From an uncultured Butyricicoccus sp. (GTDB taxonomy: Bacteria; Bacillota; Clostridia; Oscillospirales; Butyricicoccaceae): a stretch of 36,791 nucleotides of DNA. The position numbers and the translations under genes were made by a program. Below, piece after piece: positions 7,921 through 15,822 of the stretch. Every line of letters starts with the position of its first letter. The stretch's first letter is position 1. The stretch lies in contig CAJFUJ010000035.1 of assembly GCA_904420185.1 (NCBI GenBank), forward strand, positions 1 through 36,791, written 5' to 3'. Under the pieces are notes generated by a model. It made no database searches and was not told the origin of the DNA. It worked only from the letters and a program-made list of their open reading frames with translations.

Positions 7921-8361
7921 ATGATCGATTTTTTGCACCCCAAACTGAACGATGCCGAACTTGGACGCATTTCTTCCCTGGGTCTGGCCCATATCGGTGA
8001 CGGGGTCTATGAAATCATGACGCGGTCGTATCTGGTATGCCAAGGGATGCAGACCGCCCGCAGCCTGCACGCCAAAACGGTCGCGCTGGTGCGCGCATCT
8101 GCGCAGTACCGCGCGGCGCAGTGCATCTTACCCCTGCTCACGCCCGCCGAGGCCGACGTATTCCGGCACGGCCGCAACGCCAAGCCCAAAACCATCCCCA
8201 AGGCAGCTTCCCATATGGAATACGCCTACGCCACTGCACTAGAAGCCCTGTTCGGTTGGCTGTATCTGCGGGGCGAGTACGACCGTTTGAATGCGCTCTA
8301 TGCGGTGATTGCGCAGGGTTTTGACCCAGTGCCTGGCACAGGCAAGCCCCCGTCCGGCTGA
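7921..8361 (+). CDS. mrnC: Mini-ribonuclease III (23S rRNA maturation)
   Basis: The 146-residue protein is the dsRNA-binding-domain-free RNase III that trims 23S rRNA ends in Firmicutes. The catalytic core is visible as [10 protein letters not shown] with D27 and E31, and the second signature [11 protein letters not shown] with E108. The internal stretch [12 protein letters not shown] is also family-typical. Length fits (usual 130-150). The start at 7921 has CGGAGG ten bases ahead. In Bacillus this gene lies between cysS and an rRNA/tRNA methyltransferase gene; here it stands next to a YbjQ gene with its own promoter, so that neighbourhood is not conserved. Confidence 0.95.
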   Translation: MIDFLHPKLNDAELGRISSLGLAHIGDGVYEIMTRSYLVCQGMQTARSLHAKTVALVRASAQYRAAQCILPLLTPAEADVFRHGRNAKPKTIPKAASHMEYAYATALEALFGWLYLRGEYDRLNALYAVIAQGFDPVPGTGKPPSG

Positions 8362-8408
8362 CTTCTTTTGGGACACAGTCCCTATCCAACACCAAGGAGG
8401 AAAAACAT

Positions 8409-8732
8409 ATGATCTCAACTACCACCGCTACGATCGAGGGCAAGCAAATTATCGAATACAAGGGCATCGTTTTTGGCGAAGTAATTTCCGGCGTCAACTT
8501 TGTCCGCGATTTAGCCGCTGGGTTGACCAATTTTTTTGGCGGCCGTTCGGGCTCTTATGAGGATGAATTGCAGCGGGCACGCGACCAAGCGATCACCGAA
8601 ATGGAGCAACGTGCCATGCAACGCGGCGCAAACGCCGTTGTAGGCGTGGATATTGACTATGAAATTTTGGGCTCAGGCGGCAATATGCTGATGGTCAGCG
8701 CTTCTGGCACTGCGGTTGTCTACGCAGAATAA
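8409..8732 (+). CDS. YbjQ/UPF0145 family protein
   Basis: The 107-residue protein matches the UPF0145 (YbjQ) family, sometimes called a putative heavy-metal-binding domain. Typical features are [50 protein letters not shown], and the closing strand [13 protein letters not shown]. YbjQ proteins form pentamers; their cellular role is not established. The start at 8409 follows AAGGAGGAAAAACAT. It lies 47 nt after mrnC and probably shares its transcript, ended by the hairpin at 8747. Confidence 0.92.
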   Translation: MISTTTATIEGKQIIEYKGIVFGEVISGVNFVRDLAAGLTNFFGGRSGSYEDELQRARDQAITEMEQRAMQRGANAVVGVDIDYEILGSGGNMLMVSASGTAVVYAE

Positions 8733-8746
8733 GATCAATTTAAGGA

Positions 8747-8792
8747 AACGCCGGTCACGTGAAGCTTCCATTCACGCGGCCGGCGTTTTTTT
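8747..8792 (+). terminator. terminator after the YbjQ gene
   Basis: AACGCCGG (8747-8754) pairs with CCGGCGTT (8780-8787); an inner stem CGTGAA/TTCACG with loop GCTTCCA extends it, and the T tract runs to 8792. It lies four bases beyond the stop of the opposing 41-residue gene and may also slow transcription from that side, though the minus-strand T tract is poor. Confidence 0.9.
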
Positions 8793-8795
8793 GGA

Positions 8796-8921
8796 TTATT
8801 CGCTCTGCTGGCTGTTTGCAGCCTGCGTATCCTTCTGATTCTGCATAGACGAACCGTTCTTCTGGTTCTGAGAAGTCGTGCTATTCTTTTGCGTCTGTGC
8901 GTTCTTACGTTCACGGGACAT
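8796..8921 (-). CDS. 41-residue N/Q/K/S-rich peptide, candidate small spore protein
   Basis: This short gene encodes 41 residues beginning MSRERKNAQTQKNSTTSQ and ending DTQAANSQQSE, without hydrophobic stretches. The composition (Asn, Gln, Lys, Ser, Thr) resembles small acid-soluble spore proteins of the gamma type, though I see no diagnostic motif and do not claim homology. The ATG at 8921 has AGGTGA five bases ahead. A sigma-G-like promoter lies 37 nt upstream. It converges on the YbjQ gene. An alternative reading is a chance ORF; the even low-complexity hydrophilic composition, ribosome binding site and promoter argue against that. Confidence 0.6.
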   Translation of the reverse strand: MSRERKNAQTQKNSTTSQNQKNGSSMQNQKDTQAANSQQSE

Positions 8922-8957
8922 ACCATTCACCTGCCTTTCCCTGAAAGGATTCGGGGT

Positions 8958-8986
8958 TAGTATATCCCATCTCACGCAACCTATAC
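8958..8986 (-). promoter_or_regulatory. sigma-G-like promoter of the 41-residue peptide gene
   Basis: On the minus strand GTATA (8986-8982), 17 bases, then TATACTA (8964-8958). This fits the forespore sigma-G pattern GYATR-N17/18-CATNMTA with one mismatch at the first -10 base. No sigma-A -35 is found at the right distance. It sits at the very end of merR. Confidence 0.45.
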
Positions 8987-9469
8987 CGCCAGTTTCTCCA
9001 TTTTTTTACGAGCTTTGGGCAACGATGTGGGTTCCAGACGCTGGCGCGCCGCACGGCAATGCGCTGGCACCGCTTCTGGCGCAAGTTCTTGAACGGCCGC
9101 TTCGCTGCCTGCTGCCAGAGCGGTTTCATAGTACCAGCATTTGTACTCTAACAACTCCAAGGTCTGGCGCAGCTCCTGCATTTGCTGTTTGACCGCCTCC
9201 CGCCGCTTTTGAAAAAGCGCCAGACGGCCGTCCAACGTGGCGTCGCCCTGGGCGGCCATCCCCATAAAGGCCCGGATTTCCTTGATCGACAAACCGGATT
9301 TTTTCAAGCAATCGATGACCATCAACGTCCCATAGTCCGCCTCTGTGAACATTCGGATCCCGCCCTTGGAGCGCTCTACGAAAGGTAGCAGCCCTTCTTG
9401 ATCATAATATCGAAGCGTAGATGCTGGTACGCCGACTGCTTTTGCCATTTCTCCTACCGTGTACGCCAT
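8981..9469 (-). CDS. MerR-family transcriptional regulator
   Basis: The 162-residue protein has a winged helix-turn-helix at residues 1-70: YTVGEMAKAVGVPASTLRYYDQEGLL, then the wing SKGGIRMFTEADY and DCLKKSGLSIKEIRAFM. A dimerising coiled coil follows (about 80-120: KRREAVKQQMQELRQTLELL). There is no metal-binding CxxC/C pattern; single cysteines occur in the coiled-coil region and near residue 138, so it is closer to the AdhR/small-molecule branch than to metal sensors. Start 9469 follows TTGGAGGAATGCAACG. A perfect sigma-A promoter drives it, and a MerR-type operator lies within its leader, pointing to autoregulation. Confidence 0.92.
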   Translation of the reverse strand: MAYTVGEMAKAVGVPASTLRYYDQEGLLPFVERSKGGIRMFTEADYGTLMVIDCLKKSGLSIKEIRAFMGMAAQGDATLDGRLALFQKRREAVKQQMQELRQTLELLEYKCWYYETALAAGSEAAVQELAPEAVPAHCRAARQRLEPTSLPKARKKMEKLAV

Positions 9470-9493
9470 CGTTGCATTCCTCCAAAAAAACGC

Positions 9494-9524
9494 TTGACTA
9501 AGAGTTCACTTTAAGTTGTATCCT
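9494..9524 (+). promoter_or_regulatory. MerR-type promoter/operator with 19-base spacer
   Basis: Plus-strand -35 TTGACT (9494-9499), 19-base spacer, -10 TATCCT (9519-9524). The spacer region holds an imperfect dyad, ACTAAGAGT opposite ACTTTAAGT-type sequence (seven of nine positions symmetric). The overlong spacer with a central dyad is the defining layout of MerR-activated promoters. It points away from merR towards the hairpin at 9593 and lies 25 nt upstream of the merR start codon. Confidence 0.75.
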
Positions 9525-9536
9525 AAGACTAAGGTG

Positions 9537-9565
9537 ATTATAGAAGGTTTCTCTGGATTTGTCAA
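9537..9565 (-). promoter_or_regulatory. consensus sigma-A promoter of merR
   Basis: On the minus strand -35 TTGACA (9565-9560), exactly 17 bases, -10 TATAAT (9542-9537). Both hexamers match consensus fully. Transcription would start near 9530 and run across the MerR operator. Confidence 0.9.
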
Positions 9566-9592
9566 CCGCGGCGGCCGGATTTGGCTGGATAT

Positions 9593-9636
9593 CACACAAA
9601 AGGCGGCGCCCGGAGCCGGATGCCGCCTTTCGTGTG
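9593..9636. terminator. long hairpin, probable bidirectional terminator
   Basis: CACACAAAAGGCGGC (9593-9607) is complementary to GCCGCCTTTCGTGTG (9622-9636) at 14 of 15 positions. The AAAA and TTT tracts lie inside the arms, the usual arrangement of a bidirectional terminator. It separates the MerR operator from the araC promoter; T tracts are short, so strength is uncertain. Confidence 0.55.
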
Positions 9637-10075
9637 GTTTAGAGAAGAAGCCCTTCCGGGCATGATAGGATCTTAGCTTTGCGGCGAAACGCTCTACCTT
9701 GCATTCGCAGTGCATCCGCCGTATAATGAAGTAAAAAAGCGCCAATTGGTTTTTACCTACTGCTGTCCGATGGTTGCAGCTCTTTCAGCAGCCTGTGCAT
9801 TTGGACAATGCCGCTCTGCAAGGCAGATGCATATATCGTTCGCTTTTCTATATTTTATTATATCCCCTCGCACCATCGGTGGCCAGATCAAAGCCGCCCT
9901 ATTTTGGTATATTTCAGACCAGTCAATTGTTTTTCTTTTCCCATACAATTTGCATATGTTAGAGGGTTTTTCAACATATATCGATAGATTCATCTGCTTT
10001 TCACAAATCTTCATGTTTATAATAGAAATATTCCGTACAGTTTTGGTAAAATCCCGACAAAAAGGAGGGGCTGTC
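9637..10075. other. 439-base stretch without a gene: araC promoter and long leader
   Basis: The stretch is AT-richer than its surroundings. It holds a consensus plus-strand promoter at 9699-9727 and a second -10-like TATAAT at 10018-10023 without a good -35. An open frame runs into araC in frame through the whole leader, but its translation is not protein-like and has no ribosome binding site. No convincing gene is seen on either strand. Confidence 0.6.
9699..9727 (+). promoter_or_regulatory. sigma-A promoter upstream of araC-family gene
   Basis: -35 TTGCAT (9699-9704), 17-base spacer, -10 TATAAT (9722-9727). If it drives the 10076 gene, the leader is about 340 nt long. Confidence 0.65.
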
Positions 10076-10987
10076 ATGCCAACTGCCGAACCGCAAAAAT
10101 TCAATGAACACCGGCAAGAATTGTTTGAATTGCAGCATCCGGATATTCCCTACTTTATTTTTAGCGATTCGTTGGACTTTTATTTAAACCGCAACATTCC
10201 CTGGCATTGGCACGCGATGCTGGAATTCACCTATGTAGCAGCAGGGAGCGTCGAATATTTCTGGCCCGACGGAAGCCAGGTCTTCCACACCGGCCAGGCC
10301 CTTTTTGTTAACAGTAATGTCCTGCATCAGCTCCACGCCTTGGATGGACAATCCGGCTGCATCGTACGCGGCATTCAATTCAATCACCATTTCCTCTCCG
10401 GCGGGTACCACAGCACGCTGGAGCAAAAATACTTTTCTCCTGTTTTGCAATGCGATGCCATGCCGGTCTACGCGCTGCCGTTGGACCGCATCGAGGGCAT
10501 CCACATGGTTGACGCGCTGCTGCGCATTTTGGAATGCGGCGAAAACCAAGCCAGCGGCGTGGAATTCCAAGTGCAGCAGCACCTGGCCACGCTTTGGATG
10601 CTTTTGTATGAACAAACTCGCTCCACCTGGAAACGTCCACAGGCCAAAAATGACGTCAGCATCCAACGCCTGAAGCAGATGGTCACCTTTATACACGCCC
10701 ATTACGCCGAACCGCTTACCCTCAAGGAAATCGCCGCTTCGGCCAATGTCGGCGAGCGGGAATGCCTGCGTTGCTTCCAAAAGAACCTGTCGGTCACCCC
10801 CATCGCCTATCTCAATCAGCACCGGGTCTATATGGCCGCCCAGTCGCTGTTGCAAACCACCAAAAATGTCCTAACCGTCAGCGAGGAGAGCGGCTTTAGC
10901 TCAAGCAGTTATTTTACCAAGGTGTTCCGCCGTATCATGCATTGTACACCCAAGGAATTCCAAAAACGTGGAACTCCTCCCTTCTAG
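10076..10987 (+). CDS. AraC-family transcriptional regulator
   Basis: The 303-residue protein has an N-terminal cupin-like sensor domain (about 25-170), recognisable from IPWHWHAMLEFTYVAAG and the later FVNSNVLHQL. A C-terminal double helix-turn-helix follows (about 205-300) with LTLKEIAASANVGERECLRCF and the family signature LTVSEESGFSSSSYFTKVFRR, then CTPKEFQ. I start at 10076 because AAAGGAGGGGCTGTC precedes it; the reading frame is open further upstream but that part is not protein-like. It lies directly upstream of a flavodoxin gene that has its own promoter, which is a likely target. The inducer is unknown. Confidence 0.93.
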   Translation: MPTAEPQKFNEHRQELFELQHPDIPYFIFSDSLDFYLNRNIPWHWHAMLEFTYVAAGSVEYFWPDGSQVFHTGQALFVNSNVLHQLHALDGQSGCIVRGIQFNHHFLSGGYHSTLEQKYFSPVLQCDAMPVYALPLDRIEGIHMVDALLRILECGENQASGVEFQVQQHLATLWMLLYEQTRSTWKRPQAKNDVSIQRLKQMVTFIHAHYAEPLTLKEIAASANVGERECLRCFQKNLSVTPIAYLNQHRVYMAAQSLLQTTKNVLTVSEESGFSSSSYFTKVFRRIMHCTPKEFQKRGTPPF

Positions 10988-11004
10988 GGCGTGAAAAGAC
11001 CGGC

Positions 11005-11033
11005 TTGACAAGTAAATGCTCGTGTGATATTCT
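11005..11033 (+). promoter_or_regulatory. sigma-A promoter of the flavodoxin gene
   Basis: -35 TTGACA (11005-11010), 17-base spacer, -10 TATTCT (11028-11033). Downstream lie AT-rich repeats around ATATCG and CGATAT that could be operator half-sites; this is only a suggestion. Confidence 0.75.
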
Positions 11034-11111
11034 TTTATTAAGATACATATCGTAGTTTATTATTGATTTTGCAAACTCTATATCCGATATTCTTCAAAGG
11101 AGGCTCCTCTC

Positions 11112-11591
11112 ATGTCCAAAAAATTAGTCGCTTACTTTTCCGCCAGCGGCGTGACCGCGCGCGTTGCCAAAACCTTGGCCGAAGCGGCCGGCGCTGACCT
11201 GTACGAAATCCAGCCCGCCCAGCCCTATACCTCGGCTGACCTGAACTGGATGGACAAACAAAGCCGCTCCACTAAGGAGTCCAAAGACCCCTCCATTCGA
11301 CCGGCGATTGCCAACAAAGTGGACAATATGGCCGATTATGACGTGATTTTCGTCGGTTTCCCCATCTGGTGGTACACTGCCCCGTCCATCATCAAGACCT
11401 TCGTCGAGAGCTACGATTTCTCGGGCAAGACCCTGGTGCTGTTCGCCACCTCGGGCGGCAGCGGCCTGGGCAAAACCGCCGATGCCTTGCAGGCGCTGTG
11501 CCCGTCGGCGACTGTCCGCAGCGGCAAGCTGCTCAACGGCCGCCCGGATCAGGCTTCCCTAGCCGCCTGGGTGGACAGCTTGGGGGTATAA
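11112..11591 (+). CDS. flavodoxin-family protein
   Basis: The 159-residue protein has a flavodoxin fold binding FMN. The phosphate loop is SASGVTARVA at residues 10-19, following the first strand KLVAYF. The second FMN loop is PIWWYTAPSIIKTF (about 87-100), and a third segment is LFATSGGSGLGKT. The closest named group is the short flavodoxin_4-type reductases found in anaerobes. It may act as an electron carrier or as a quinone or flavin reductase; the sequence does not decide. Start 11112 follows AAAGGAGGCTCCTCTC. It is monocistronic, with its own consensus promoter and strong terminator, next to an AraC regulator. Confidence 0.93.
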   Translation: MSKKLVAYFSASGVTARVAKTLAEAAGADLYEIQPAQPYTSADLNWMDKQSRSTKESKDPSIRPAIANKVDNMADYDVIFVGFPIWWYTAPSIIKTFVESYDFSGKTLVLFATSGGSGLGKTADALQALCPSATVRSGKLLNGRPDQASLAAWVDSLGV

Positions 11592-11606
11592 CATCTTTAT
11601 ATTTGC

Positions 11607-11640
11607 AGAAGCGCTCCCCGTCGGGGCGCTTCTTTTTTTT
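11607..11640 (+). terminator. strong terminator of the flavodoxin gene
   Basis: AGAAGCGC (11607-11614) pairs with GCGCTTCT (11626-11633); the top adds a short C/G stem. The T tract runs uninterrupted to 11640. Confidence 0.95.
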
Positions 11641-11732
11641 ACAATTCGGTAACGACTTTAGTCGAATTCCACAAAGCTTCCTTCATCGTTTTATCAGTTT
11701 ATCCAATTCTTTTTGTATTTCCCTGTTTGCTA

Positions 11733-11761
11733 TTGACAGCTTGCAACTGCTATGTTATCTT
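11733..11761 (+). promoter_or_regulatory. promoter upstream of small unrecognised gene
   Basis: -35 TTGACA (11733-11738), 17-base spacer, -10 TATCTT (11756-11761). Transcription would begin near 11768, only a few bases before the first ATG at 11771. Confidence 0.6.
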
Positions 11762-11770
11762 CGAAATATA

Positions 11771-12085
11771 ATGATGGAATTGTCCGAATATGATGAAGCA
11801 AGGATTCTGGAATGCCTGCATCAATATTCAGAATACCGAACCCTGCTCTGGACAAAGTCGGCCAACCTTTCGGAGTTGGAACTTTATATCTGGATTGAAG
11901 ATGGCACAAGGTCAAAATTCATCGGTTTGGGCGATGTCAACTATACCGATGAATTTGGCGGCAATCTCAACTTGGGACACGCCATCTATAGACACGGTAT
12001 TTATCACGCGGATGCGCTGAGAGAAGAATTGCGCAGCATCCTTGACGTATCCGAATCCAATCAAATCGACCCATTGGCCAGCTAA
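11771..12085 (+). CDS. unrecognised 104-residue protein
   Basis: I do not recognise this product. It is a soluble, acidic protein starting MMELSEYDEARILECL, with alternating hydrophobic strands in the middle (ELELYIWIEDGTRSKFIGLG, then DVNYTDEFGGNLNLGHAIY) and an amphipathic C-terminal helix (ADALREELRSIL). No signal peptide or membrane segment is seen. No ribosome binding site precedes either ATG (11771 or 11774), and a good promoter would place the 5' end of the mRNA almost on the start codon, so the message may be leaderless. It lies in an AT-richer accessory patch with two small membrane-protein genes. It may be expressed or may be the remnant of a larger gene. Confidence 0.5.
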   Translation: MMELSEYDEARILECLHQYSEYRTLLWTKSANLSELELYIWIEDGTRSKFIGLGDVNYTDEFGGNLNLGHAIYRHGIYHADALREELRSILDVSESNQIDPLAS

Positions 12086-12169
12086 AGTAGCGGTTCGGCC
12101 CCTTTGCTCGCGGCGGCCAATCCGCTGCATCGGCAACCCAGAATTTCTACACAGGAGGGATTGTAGCAT

Positions 12170-12292
12170 ATGGGGACACCGTCAAATTTTCTTCCGATTG
12201 CGTTTACAATCATCAATACGGCCCTCTATATCGCTATTTTGGCTGTGTTGATTCTCCTTTTAGTGCGTCTAATTGCTTTTCAAAAGAAATAA
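12170..12292 (+). CDS. 40-residue single-span membrane peptide
   Basis: This small gene encodes 40 residues starting MGTPSNFLPIAF. A hydrophobic stretch of about 27 residues (about 8-35, including YIAILAVLILLLVRLIAF) forms one membrane helix, followed by the basic end QKK. AGGAGGGATTGTAGCAT gives a strong ribosome binding site with ten-base spacing to the ATG. No family is recognised. It lies 84 nt after the 104-residue gene and 47 nt before a frameshifted two-span membrane gene, so the three may be cotranscribed. Too short to exclude a chance ORF, but the ribosome binding site and clean topology support a real gene. Confidence 0.6.
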   Translation: MGTPSNFLPIAFTIINTALYIAILAVLILLLVRLIAFQKK

Positions 12293-12339
12293 TCCGCAGC
12301 CTTACAGGCCGGCCAGCGCTTTACACCAGGGAATTTACT

Positions 12340-12548
12340 ATGAAAAAATCGAAATTAAAATTTTGGCTCATCACGGTTCTCATTCTTTTGGCTGTCCCCT
12401 TTGGTGATGTTTTTTGGGGAATCTTCTTAAAATTCCCGGCGCAGGCGTCAATCCTGCTCAGGAGATTTGGCATTCGATTCTCTATTCTGATATGGTCACC
12501 ATTCTCTGTACAGCCCTGATCCTCTACCACCTCAAGTTCCGCAAATAG
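12340..12548 (+). pseudogene. frameshifted two-span small membrane protein gene
   Basis: From ATG 12340 the frame gives a signal-like helix (KFWLITVLILLAVPFGDVFW), then loses sense and stops 58 codons on. A -1 change at the A run near 12430-12433 restores a coherent continuation: FLKIPGAGVNPAQEIWHSIL, then YSDMVTILCTALILYHLKFR, ending at TAG 12546-12548. The joined product would be 69 residues with two membrane helices. One A missing from the run (four instead of five) is enough to explain it. Alternatives are a sequencing error or -1 ribosomal slippage at C TTA AAA. The ribosome binding site AGGG is weak. No family is recognised. Confidence 0.55.
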
Positions 12549-12550
12549 CG

Positions 12551-12582
12551 AAAGCCCCCGCCGCTGTATGGCGAGGGCTTTT
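12551..12582. terminator. hairpin terminator between the accessory genes and eno
   Basis: AAAGCCC (12551-12557) pairs with GGGCTTT (12575-12581), continued by CGCC/GGCG after one mismatch, with loop GCTGTAT. TTTT follows on the plus strand and TTT on the minus strand. It ends both the plus-strand accessory genes and the minus-strand glycolytic operon. Confidence 0.75.
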
Positions 12583-12597
12583 CTATTGCGCAAAAAC

Positions 12598-13914
<1,317 letters not shown>

Positions 13915-13999
13915 TTACCTTCTCCTTTACAAACAAGTATAAATAATCAGCACCGCACAGCGGGAAGCCAACCGGCTCCACGCCGTACAGGTGGCCAAT

Positions 14000-15736
14000 T
14001 TATTTCACAATCAGGCTCTTTCCGGTCATTTCCTCCGGTTTGTCCAGGCCGAGCAGCTCGAGCATAGTCGGCGCCAAATCGGCCAGCACGCCGCCATCTG
14101 CCAGTGCTTTGACATCTGCACGGCCCACCAGTGCAAGCGGCACCGGACTGGTTGAATGCGCGGTGAATGGAGTTTTCTCATCCTCCTCCAGCATTTGATC
14201 TGCATTGCCGTGGTCTGCCGTGATCAATGCTGCGCCGCCGCGGGCGAGCAGGGCATCGATCACCTTTCCTACGCAGGTATCGACTGTTTCAACCGCCTTC
14301 ACAGTTGCATCGAACACACCCGTGTGGCCGACCATATCACAGTTGGCATAATTGAGGATTATCACGTCGTATTGATCCGAAGCGATGCGTTTGAGCACCT
14401 CATCGGTCACTTCATAGGCCGACATCTCGGGCTTTAAGTCATAGGTTGCAACCGCGGGAGATTTGATCAGTGCGCGGTCCTCATTTTTATATTCGGTTTC
14501 CACGCCGCCGTTAAAGAAGAAGGTGACGTGGGCATATTTTTCGGTTTCCGCGATGCGCAGCTGATGCAAGCCCTTATCCGCGATATATTCCCCAAAGGTG
14601 TTGGTCAGCGACTGCGGTTTGAAGGCGACCTCGACATTGGGCATTGTAGCGTCATACTGGGTCATGCAGACAAACTTGACCGGCATATTGCCCCATTCAC
14701 GAAAGAAACCGTCGAATTTGGGGTCCACAATGGCGCGGGTAATTTCACGGGCGCGGTCAGGACGGAAGTTTGCAAAAATGATCGCGTCATCCTTGCGGAC
14801 ATTGGCGCCCTTGGTGATAATCACCGGCTCAATGAACTCGTCGGTCACGCCGGCTTCATAGCTGTTGAGGATGGCTTGGATCGGTTCGCCCTCATAAACC
14901 GGTGCTTCACCTAGGACAATGGCATCATACGCGCGCTCCAGACGATCCCAGCGCTTGTCGCGGTCCATAGCATAATACCGGCCAGAAATGGTCGAAATAC
15001 AACCGATACCCAGCTCGTCAATCTTATCAGCGACCTTCTTGACGTACTCCGCCCCTGAGGTTGGCGGTGTATCGCGTCCATCCATAAAGCAGTGCACGCA
15101 CACTTTGGTCAGGCCCTTCTTTTTGGCCAGCTCGAGCAGCGCGCAGATATGATCGATGTGGGAATGTACGCCACCATCGCTCATCAGGCCAAAGATGTGC
15201 AGGGTAGAGTGGAACCATAGGCACTGGTCCACTGCGTGCTGAAAGGCCACATTTTCAAAGAAATCTCCGTCCTCGATGGACTTTGTGATGCGGGTAAGCT
15301 CCTGATAGACAATGCGGCCCGCGCCAATGTTCGTATGGCCGACCTCAGAGTTGCCCATCTGTCCATCCGGTAGGCCGACATCCATGCCGGACGCACCAAT
15401 GAGTGTATGGGGACACGTGCTGAAGATTTTGTCCAGCTGTGGTGTGTTGGCTGCATGGATGGCATTGCCCATATCGCTATCACGGTGACCAAAGCCGTCC
15501 ATGATGATGAGCGCCAGCGGATGCTTTCCCTCTTTCACCGTGGTACGGCGGGTACGCTTGGCTGCGGGTTTCTTTTCAGTTTCCTTCTCTGCAATCGGAT
15601 TTTCAGCGGCTGCCGTGCGGCGGGTGCGCTTGGCTACGGGCTTTTCAGCCATTTTGGTCACAGCTTCCGGCTCATTTTTTTCCGCCGCTTTGGCCTTAGA
15701 CGCCGCAATAATGTCCTCCTGCTTGATTTTTCTCAT
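14000..15736 (-). CDS. gpmI: cofactor-independent phosphoglycerate mutase with basic N-terminal tail
   Basis: The 578-residue protein interconverts 3- and 2-phosphoglycerate using two metal ions. The catalytic serine is S130 (GQMGNSEVGHTN) and the first metal ligand is D80 (LIIMDGFGHR); their 50-residue spacing equals that of the canonical D12/S62. The family normally has about 510 residues, so about 68 are extra. This tail contains two copies of a lysine/arginine motif (KPVAKRTRRTAA and KKPAAKRTRRTT) in a charged, alanine-rich, probably disordered region. Start 15736 is backed by GGGGAGG; no internal start with a ribosome binding site was seen just before the catalytic domain. It lies between tpiA and eno. 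Confidence 0.97.
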   Translation of the reverse strand: MRKIKQEDIIAASKAKAAEKNEPEAVTKMAEKPVAKRTRRTAAAENPIAEKETEKKPAAKRTRRTTVKEGKHPLALIIMDGFGHRDSDMGNAIHAANTPQLDKIFSTCPHTLIGASGMDVGLPDGQMGNSEVGHTNIGAGRIVYQELTRITKSIEDGDFFENVAFQHAVDQCLWFHSTLHIFGLMSDGGVHSHIDHICALLELAKKKGLTKVCVHCFMDGRDTPPTSGAEYVKKVADKIDELGIGCISTISGRYYAMDRDKRWDRLERAYDAIVLGEAPVYEGEPIQAILNSYEAGVTDEFIEPVIITKGANVRKDDAIIFANFRPDRAREITRAIVDPKFDGFFREWGNMPVKFVCMTQYDATMPNVEVAFKPQSLTNTFGEYIADKGLHQLRIAETEKYAHVTFFFNGGVETEYKNEDRALIKSPAVATYDLKPEMSAYEVTDEVLKRIASDQYDVIILNYANCDMVGHTGVFDATVKAVETVDTCVGKVIDALLARGGAALITADHGNADQMLEEDEKTPFTAHSTSPVPLALVGRADVKALADGGVLADLAPTMLELLGLDKPEEMTGKSLIVK

Positions 15737-15822
15737 AACTCGTAAGCCTCCCCTTTGCTTATACGAAGAGGGGGACAAGCGTGCTTTCCCCCTCTCCCCG
15801 GTCGGCGCCGGAAAGCGCCGGT

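Noticed and set aside
9506-9745. 79-codon minus-strand ORF between merR and araC
   Set aside because: It runs through the terminator hairpin and the merR promoter and shows no protein-like features.
9710-10075. In-frame N-terminal extension of the AraC regulator
   Set aside because: No ribosome binding site at its start, composition unlike a protein domain, and a strong site lies directly before 10076.
15541-15652. Repeat or mobile element inside gpmI
   Set aside because: The repeated DNA simply encodes the duplicated basic motif of the GpmI tail; no longer repeat or target duplication is seen.
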